Below, in pieces: positions 1-5,259 of a stretch of DNA of 7,328 bases. The position numbers and the translations under genes were made by a program. The DNA is from Pseudomonadota bacterium. Its GTDB lineage: Bacteria > SZUA-182 > DTGQ01. Each line of letters starts with the position of its first letter. The first letter of the stretch is position 1. Location of the stretch: positions 1 through 7,328 of the forward strand of contig JAUWIR010000221.1 in assembly GCA_030605265.1 (NCBI GenBank), given 5' to 3'. Below the pieces are notes generated by a model. It worked only from the letters and a program-made list of their open reading frames with translations. It had not been told where the DNA came from and made no database searches.

Positions 1-540
1 CCCCCACATTTACATAAAAAGGCCAAAGAAATACTTCAAAAAGAATTACAGATGCCTGGGATGCAGGCAAAAGATAAGAAAGTATTAGGCAAGGTATCTC
101 TACTTTGGGATCAATTGATCAACAAGATAACCCAATTAACACCTGACTTTGACAATCTTATCGGGGCCGATCGTTTACAGTTTCAACCTGTGAGAAAAAT
201 AAAAGAGGACCTTAAAAAAGATCCAAGTGGCTTTCCCTATAGAAAAACCCTCAGGATAAATGAAGAAATAATTAATCTTGACATTGATCGATCAGGGAAA
301 GAGGGATATTTAACCCTTAAGGTGGTCTTTCACTATTCATCAAAGGAAATGTCTGATAAGGTGAGCAGCGGTCGGGTAATCCTCTATAAATCAAATAAAA
401 TGTATTCCTCTGTCTATTTTGATAGGAAAGGCGAGGCAGTTTTTAATCGGCTTAAAGAGGGTGAGTATTCTCTTGAGCTTCTTATGGAAGAAAAGTCTTT
501 AGGAATATTTGAACTTTCTATTAATAAGGTTAGCCAATGA
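1..540 (+). CDS. C-terminal part of a small, possibly anti-sigma-factor-like protein (5' truncated by window edge)
   Basis: The frame is open from base 1 to a TGA at 538-540, giving 179 residues. ATGs at 52 and 61 have no Shine-Dalgarno sequence, and coding-like sequence continues upstream (it begins PPHLHKKAKEILQK), so the true start lies left of the window. The visible part has no membrane segment. It has a helical, lysine-rich first part, then a beta-rich C-terminal domain of about 90 residues containing GRVILYKSNK, AVFNRLKEGEYSLELL and a final 'LGIFELSI' strand. From memory, this resembles the C-terminal beta domain of zinc-finger (zf-HC2) anti-sigma-like proteins, where a PP..l..KAK linker follows the zinc finger. 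The zinc finger itself, if present, would be upstream and is not seen. The gene overlaps the CHAT gene by 4 bases (ATGA), implying translational coupling. The coding call is firm; the anti-sigma link is inference. Confidence 0.75.
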   Translation, partial: PPHLHKKAKEILQKELQMPGMQAKDKKVLGKVSLLWDQLINKITQLTPDFDNLIGADRLQFQPVRKIKEDLKKDPSGFPYRKTLRINEEIINLDIDRSGKEGYLTLKVVFHYSSKEMSDKVSSGRVILYKSNKMYSSVYFDRKGEAVFNRLKEGEYSLELLMEEKSLGIFELSINKVSQ

Positions 541-2744
541 ACCAAGAAAACTTTTCCCAGCAAAAAAAAAATATTCTGGAATTTACCTTTCTTGACGATG
601 GAAAGATTAGGCTTTCTTTGTCTGAATCCCGGGGCCAAGGGCCACTTGCCTTCTATCAAGAAACTGAGGTAGCTATTGAAAGAATAGACGGATTAGTTCG
701 AGAGATTAATGGCTATTTGAATAAAATCAATGGCCTTAAAAATCAGGATCAATCCCTTTTGTCAGAACTTCAAAAGACCTGCCAACTCCTCTATAATGAA
801 CTACTCAGCCAAGAGATAAAGGGAAGGCTTCAAAACACAACCCTTAATAATCTAGAATTAATCCTTGATGAACATCTGGTTCATATTCCCTGGGAGCTTC
901 TTTTTGATGGCCAAAAATTTTTCTGTGAGCAATTTAGCATAGGAAGGCAGGTCAGAACAAAGGGAAGTAAGATTATTCATCACTCACTTATAACACAAAT
1001 AAAATTACCTTTAAAAATGCTCATAATTGCTGATCCCACTGAAGATCTTGAAGTGGCCTGGCAAGAGGGAGCAAAAATCTATGAAAAATTTCAACAAAAA
1101 CAGGATTTGATAAGAATTACCCTTCAATCTGCTGATCAGGTCGATCTTGATTTTGTCAAAAAGAACCTTTGGGACTATGACTTAGTCCATTATGCCGGTC
1201 ACGCTGACTATAATCCTTTACAACCACAGCAAAGCGGCTGGGTGCTCTCAGATGGTAAATTGAGCGCTGAGGATATTATAAAAATGTCAGGCGCCAAAAG
1301 GGTAATGCCCAAACTGGTTTTTGGCAATGCCTGCCAATCGGGGTATACTGAAAAATGGGAAAAGCAAAAGGATCCTATTAAATCTAATCATCAAAGTTAC
1401 GGCCTCGTCCACGCTTTCCTTATGGTTGGGGTGCAATATTATCTTGGCGCCTTTTGCGATGTCTCCGATGAATATGGGGCTTATATGGGCATAGAGTTTT
1501 ATGACCACCTCCTTAGGGGGAATACTATTGGAGAGGCCCTCAGGCTGGCCAAAGAATCTTTTCGAGAAAAATTTGGAGATGTAAGTTCTTCCTGGATAAA
1601 TTATGTGCTTTATGGTCATCCCGGAGATTATCTCATAAGCCCTGAAGCATTAGATACCCCTCAGCACAATAGAATTAAAAAAACTTCAAGAGAATCAGAA
1701 AATAGTTTACCAGATAAAGCGAATAAGATATCAACTCATCTTTCCCCGGGGTCTGAATCCGAGCAGGCAATGCCTTCTTTACGGCATTCCCGCCTCTTTC
1801 TCCCTCAAAGAAAAAAATGGGTGGGGACAGCCATAGTTTTTCTCCTTTTTTTGATTTTCACGGCCATAATAATTTTTTTCCCTGACAAGAGCTCAAAAAA
1901 TCAAGCTACGCAGAATAATTCAATAGTATTTGATCGTAAACAACAAAGAATTGAGGAATTAAAAAGGATGATTTACACAAAATTGAAGGCACGGGAGGAA
2001 AAGCCGGAATCGTCTTCAAGGGCGAAGGAGGTTTCTAAGGAGGGTTCTATAGATAAGTGGACCTCTAAGCCGATAGTCATAGCAATATTTTCCCTTTTTG
2101 ACCAAGAGGAAGATAATCCCTTGCCGGATTGGGCCATCAGAACAATAAAAGATATGGATAAAAAACTTAACGGGCATTTTGTAGAAGATGCCTGGATTCG
2201 GGTTGCCGAAAGAAAGGAATTAGACAAACTTTTAGAAGAAAAAGATCTTGAACTCTCCGACTTTTCCTTTGGCGACCAAAAGGACCTTTTTGCCAGATTT
2301 CTCTATACACGAGTCATGCTCTTTCTAGAAGGGTATCAGTCCTCAGAGGGATTATCTCTCTGCTACAAAGTGGTGGATGCTGAAACAGGCGAAATTGATA
2401 AAATTGATTCCAGTGTAAAGCTTTCGAGAAAAGAAATCCTCAGTGATTCAGTTAAATCAATTTACACACAGGCCAGGCAGGTGATCTATGCCAAATATCC
2501 TCTAAGAGGCAGGATAGCCGCTATACAGGATAAGTTGGTAGTATTAAATATAGGAGCGGAAGTTGGCATCAGAAAGGGGGATATATTTGAAGTTTTCAGT
2601 TCAGATAACCAAGGATTCAAAAGAAAGAGGATTGGAAAAATTAAAGTTACCAATGAAACTATAGATCAAACAACCGCACAATGTGAAATTCTGGAAGGAA
2701 GACAATTAGAAAAAGGATTGAGGGTTGAGGTTGCTGACAAATGA
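537..2744 (+). CDS. Membrane-anchored CHAT-domain protease with CsgG-like and FlgT-C-like extracytoplasmic tail
   Basis: This 735-residue protein starts at an ATG inside the previous gene's stop (ATGA), with a modest TAAGGT ribosome site 7 bases upstream. Residues about 80-365 form a CHAT (caspase HetF-associated with TPRs, clan CD) protease domain. It shows IPWELLFDG (117-125), HYAGH (218-222, likely catalytic His222) and NACQSG (264-269, likely catalytic Cys266). The conserved end has GNTIGEALRLAKESF and an INYVLYGHPG segment (355-363), so the domain looks intact and probably active. A polar linker (about 370-420) leads to RKK and one hydrophobic helix (428-448), placing CHAT in the cytoplasm by the positive-inside rule. 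A charged helix (465-503) follows. Next come a CsgG/TolB-N-like region (about 511-650; RVAERKELDKLLEEKDL at 555-571, VVDAETGEI at 612-620) and a FlgT-C-like beta domain (about 655-735; VLNIGAEVGIRKGDIFEVF). The substrate is unknown. CHAT relatives often act as regulated, signal-triggered proteases. Confidence 0.93.
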   Translation: MNQENFSQQKKNILEFTFLDDGKIRLSLSESRGQGPLAFYQETEVAIERIDGLVREINGYLNKINGLKNQDQSLLSELQKTCQLLYNELLSQEIKGRLQNTTLNNLELILDEHLVHIPWELLFDGQKFFCEQFSIGRQVRTKGSKIIHHSLITQIKLPLKMLIIADPTEDLEVAWQEGAKIYEKFQQKQDLIRITLQSADQVDLDFVKKNLWDYDLVHYAGHADYNPLQPQQSGWVLSDGKLSAEDIIKMSGAKRVMPKLVFGNACQSGYTEKWEKQKDPIKSNHQSYGLVHAFLMVGVQYYLGAFCDVSDEYGAYMGIEFYDHLLRGNTIGEALRLAKESFREKFGDVSSSWINYVLYGHPGDYLISPEALDTPQHNRIKKTSRESENSLPDKANKISTHLSPGSESEQAMPSLRHSRLFLPQRKKWVGTAIVFLLFLIFTAIIIFFPDKSSKNQATQNNSIVFDRKQQRIEELKRMIYTKLKAREEKPESSSRAKEVSKEGSIDKWTSKPIVIAIFSLFDQEEDNPLPDWAIRTIKDMDKKLNGHFVEDAWIRVAERKELDKLLEEKDLELSDFSFGDQKDLFARFLYTRVMLFLEGYQSSEGLSLCYKVVDAETGEIDKIDSSVKLSRKEILSDSVKSIYTQARQVIYAKYPLRGRIAAIQDKLVVLNIGAEVGIRKGDIFEVFSSDNQGFKRKRIGKIKVTNETIDQTTAQCEILEGRQLEKGLRVEVADK

Positions 2745-2759
2745 CAACAGCACAAAGTT

Positions 2760-2765
2760 AAGGAG
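2760..2765 (+). promoter_or_regulatory. Shine-Dalgarno site of the lipoprotein gene
   Basis: AAGGAG is the strongest ribosome-binding site in the window. It lies 8 bases before a TTG (2774) and 11 bases before an ATG (2777), so it fits either start. The ATG was preferred for start-codon type, although spacing slightly favours TTG. The choice changes the protein by one residue. Confidence 0.75.
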
Positions 2766-2776
2766 CAATCTATTTG

Positions 2777-4993
2777 ATGTCTTTTACACTGCATTACCAG
2801 AAATATTCGCTCATCAAGAATTGGGGATGGCTTCTCCTTTTTTCTTTTTTTCTCAGCGCAGGCGGTTGTGCCAATAGGATCACCAAACCCTGTTTTAAGG
2901 ATGGAAAAGAATATTGTGTCACTGATGAGTGGATATTTTCGGAAACCTGGTATAGCTGTTACCTGAGAGGCCTTTCCTGCGCTCAGGGAGGATGTTGGGA
3001 AAATGCTCGGGATGAGTTTTTAAGATCAGTTTATAAAAGAGAGCAAGATGAAAGGTGGGTTCGTACTTACGGCATGCACAGACTGCCTGAATATTTTCCC
3101 AATAGGGAATTAGGGATTGCCTGTTATAATCTGGGCGACCCTGACAGCGCTTTGAGATATCTTACTTTATCTCTTGAGCACTGTGATTCTGCTAAAGCGA
3201 AATATTATCTTAATAAAGTGAGGAAAGAAAAACTTCACCTGACCAATGAAGATAGAGAACCTCCCAGGTTATCTCTTGATGAATATCCTCAAACTATCGC
3301 CACTCCCACACTCTTTCTTGCCGGTCTGGCAGAAGATGATACCTTTGTGGCTAATATTATGATTCAGGTCAATAATGAAAAACCCTTATCCCTCATGGAA
3401 CTGAGCCAACCCCATTTCTTTGCCTTTCATCAAAAATTGTTTTTGCAACCCGGAATAAACGATATTTTCCTCAAAGTAGTTGATCTGCTTGGAAAAAAAG
3501 AAGAGCAGAGGCTTAAAATCATGGTTGATCAAGAGGGACCGATGATATATTTTGCCAAAAGGAATTCCAGTGATTCTTTCTCTCCCCTCTCAGTTCAAGG
3601 AATTATCTATGACCCCTCAGGAGTAAACCAATTTTATCTCAATGGCAAAAAGATTACCTTAAGCAGGCTTAAGGTTGAGGAGGATACAGATAATAGCCTA
3701 CTTAATCCGGCATATTTTTTCCAATATCATCTTTCTCCCCGGGAGCAATTAGAGGGCATTTTGCATTATAGGGCTGAGGACCTCTTACACAATAGTACTA
3801 TAGGATCTGTATCCATTTTAGAAGAAAAACAGAAGTCTGATGACCAACAATTGTCCTGTCTTCGGTATGGCCCTGTTCGAATAGCCATGGCTGATCAAAT
3901 TGCGGCCAAAGATTTACCCTTAAAGCTCCCATCTTGTCAGATTGCCGCAAGGCGCACTCCTGATCCTGTTATGATTCAAATTGAGCCGATCCCTCAAGAA
4001 ACCTTTCAGGAGGAAATTTGCCTTCAAGTCAATATAACAGCCCGCTGTCAGATTAATGAGATATCAATAAATGAGCAACCTATTCTCTCTATCTATGGGA
4101 TTCACTGGATTAAGCATTTTAATAAGATTATAAAAAGGTTCTTAGATAATAAAAGAGAGGGTCAGTTTTTATTCCAAAGAATAATTGAACTAAAAGAGGG
4201 AGAAAATAGAATTCATCTTCAGGTGAAGGATGAGTTCGGAAAGATGTGGGAAAAAATAATTCCAATAAAGAAAAAGATAAAAAAAATTCGTCAATTAGAA
4301 GAGCGTTGGAGGATGGCCATCCCTTTTATCAGTTACAATCAGAGTGAAGAAAAACAAGAGCAAAAGAAAAAGGACTTAACCTATCAGCTCATTGAAGCCT
4401 TTATAGAACAGGAAAGATTTAAGGTCATCGATCTTGAAAATCTTCCCATCATCATTGATGAGAAAAACTTATGCCATTATCTTGGAAGGCCTTTTTTGGG
4501 GCGACCATCTGACCTCAGATTATGGATTGATACTTTTTTATTGGGCTATATTCAGCAAGCAGAAGACTCCTTGACCCTTTCCGCCAGTCTGGTAGATCTT
4601 GAGACTGGTGAAATTTTAGCCACTAAAGACGTTTGTGAAGAAATCGATTCATCCAGGTTAGCCTGGCAAGAAGGACTAAGGGAACATGCTATTCAGATCT
4701 GCTCTGTTCTGGCTGCCAAATTCAAGAGTCATTTTCCATTATGTGAAGGCAAGGTCATCTCTTTAACTAAGGAAGAACTGAAGACAGGCATATGTAAAAT
4801 TGATGGGTTAAAAGAGGGAATGAAGCTTCTTCTTTATAATCAGGAGGTAAATAAAGATGAAGATTATTCTCTTTTAGGGGAAGCTAAAGTAAAGGAAGTA
4901 AGAGAAGAATATTCTCTGGCCAGGTTTTTGGAATATCTGAGTAAGATAAATTTTGATGAAGCAAAGATGAATTGGGGAGTGGTTACCAGATAA
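2777..4993 (+). CDS. Lipoprotein with TPR-like, Ig-like, CsgG-like and FlgT-C-like regions
   Basis: This is a 738-residue protein (739 if the in-frame TTG at 2774 is used; residues here count from the ATG). The N-terminus is a lipoprotein signal: basic residues, then WGWLLLFSFFLSAGGC, with Cys31 as the likely lipidated residue. The -3 residue is Ala, a tolerated departure from the usual Leu. Residues 58-150 contain TPR-like helices (ELGIACYNLGDPDSALRYL). Three beta-rich Ig-like segments follow at about 164-255, 256-350 and 398-500; two carry the 'PG-N' or 'EGEN' turn plus 'VxDxxGK' typical of bacterial Ig-like repeats. A CsgG-like region (about 508-645; 'ERFKVIDLENL', SASLVDLETGEI) and a FlgT-C-like domain (about 655-738; 'KIDGLKEGMKLLLYN') close the protein. 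The last two match the tail of the CHAT protein in order and motif. Eight cysteines, including Cys31, fall in the first 140 residues, suggesting disulfides. It lies about 30 bases downstream of the CHAT gene, so it is probably in the same operon. The role is inferred as an envelope partner or sensor; no enzyme motif was seen. Confidence 0.9.
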   Translation: MSFTLHYQKYSLIKNWGWLLLFSFFLSAGGCANRITKPCFKDGKEYCVTDEWIFSETWYSCYLRGLSCAQGGCWENARDEFLRSVYKREQDERWVRTYGMHRLPEYFPNRELGIACYNLGDPDSALRYLTLSLEHCDSAKAKYYLNKVRKEKLHLTNEDREPPRLSLDEYPQTIATPTLFLAGLAEDDTFVANIMIQVNNEKPLSLMELSQPHFFAFHQKLFLQPGINDIFLKVVDLLGKKEEQRLKIMVDQEGPMIYFAKRNSSDSFSPLSVQGIIYDPSGVNQFYLNGKKITLSRLKVEEDTDNSLLNPAYFFQYHLSPREQLEGILHYRAEDLLHNSTIGSVSILEEKQKSDDQQLSCLRYGPVRIAMADQIAAKDLPLKLPSCQIAARRTPDPVMIQIEPIPQETFQEEICLQVNITARCQINEISINEQPILSIYGIHWIKHFNKIIKRFLDNKREGQFLFQRIIELKEGENRIHLQVKDEFGKMWEKIIPIKKKIKKIRQLEERWRMAIPFISYNQSEEKQEQKKKDLTYQLIEAFIEQERFKVIDLENLPIIIDEKNLCHYLGRPFLGRPSDLRLWIDTFLLGYIQQAEDSLTLSASLVDLETGEILATKDVCEEIDSSRLAWQEGLREHAIQICSVLAAKFKSHFPLCEGKVISLTKEELKTGICKIDGLKEGMKLLLYNQEVNKDEDYSLLGEAKVKEVREEYSLARFLEYLSKINFDEAKMNWGVVTR

Positions 4994-5099
4994 CAGAATA
5001 CAGTATCTCCCCTTGGTTTAGCAATATCTAAAAACTGACTTATTTGTTAAGTAAGAATAGATACCTCCTATCCTTAAGAGCGATTTTTTCAATTCAATT

Positions 5100-5117
5100 T
5101 TTAGAATCTTTAGAATC
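5100..5117. repeat. 9-base tandem duplication in the convergent spacer
   Basis: TTTAGAATC occurs twice back to back (5100-5108 and 5109-5117). Only two copies exist, with no spacers, so this is not a CRISPR array; replication slippage is the simplest origin. It lies within the gene-free stretch 4994-5259 between convergent genes, where no coding frame was recognised. Confidence 0.85.
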
Positions 5118-5182
5118 TAAGGTACTGAATATTCTGTGTGTTAACTGATGCCCCCTTAAGGTAGAAATTAATTTTTTTGAGC

Positions 5183-5229
5183 AATTGAAACTGTATGGAA
5201 TAAACACATATTCCAAGCATTAATTGAAA
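5183..5229. repeat. AATTGAAA direct repeat flanking a perfect 7-bp hairpin
   Basis: AATTGAAA occurs at 5183-5190 and 5222-5229. Between the copies, TGGAATA (5196-5202) pairs perfectly with TATTCCA (5209-5215) around the 6-base loop AACACA. The stem is AT-rich and has no T-tract on either side, so it is a poor intrinsic terminator. It could be a transcript 3'-end structure or a protein-binding site in the convergent spacer. Chance is possible in sequence this AT-rich. Confidence 0.5.
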
Positions 5230-5249
5230 AGCAAAAAGAGGCGCTTTTC
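5226..5249 (-). terminator. Weak candidate terminator hairpin after the minus-strand gene
   Basis: GAAAAGC (5226-5232) pairs with GCTTTTC (5243-5249) around a 10-base loop, beginning 10 bases beyond the TAG stop (5260-5262) of the minus-strand gene. Read on the minus strand, the loop itself contains CTTTTT, so a shorter AAAAG/CTTTT stem followed by TGCTTTTC could also form. The low GC content of the stem and the absence of a clean trailing U-run keep confidence low. Confidence 0.3.
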
Positions 5250-5259
5250 TATACTTTCC

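Noticed and set aside
52..61. ATGs at 52 and 61 as starts of the first gene
   Set aside because: Neither has a Shine-Dalgarno sequence, and the frame is open with coding-like sequence back to base 1, so a 5' truncation by the window is more likely.
414..659. Minus-strand open frame of 81 codons across the first gene junction
   Set aside because: It lies opposite two well-supported coding frames, has no ribosome site or recognisable motif, and its composition is that of an antisense shadow.
1287..1619. Minus-strand open frame of 110 codons inside the CHAT domain
   Set aside because: It is entirely antisense to the most conserved part of the CHAT protease and shows no protein-like domain of its own.
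1973..2227. Minus-strand open frame of 84 codons inside the CHAT gene's CsgG-like region
   Set aside because: It is antisense to the coding sequence for the charged helix and the CsgG-like region, and has no recognisable motif.
5100..5117. Tandem TTTAGAATC as the start of a CRISPR or satellite array
   Set aside because: There are only two adjacent copies with no spacer, and no further copies were noticed in the window.
5154..5179. CCTTAAGG palindrome followed by a T7 run as a terminator for the plus-strand operon
   Set aside because: The palindrome is only 8 bases with no loop-forming arms, and it lies 9 bases before the T-run, so it cannot form a credible intrinsic terminator.
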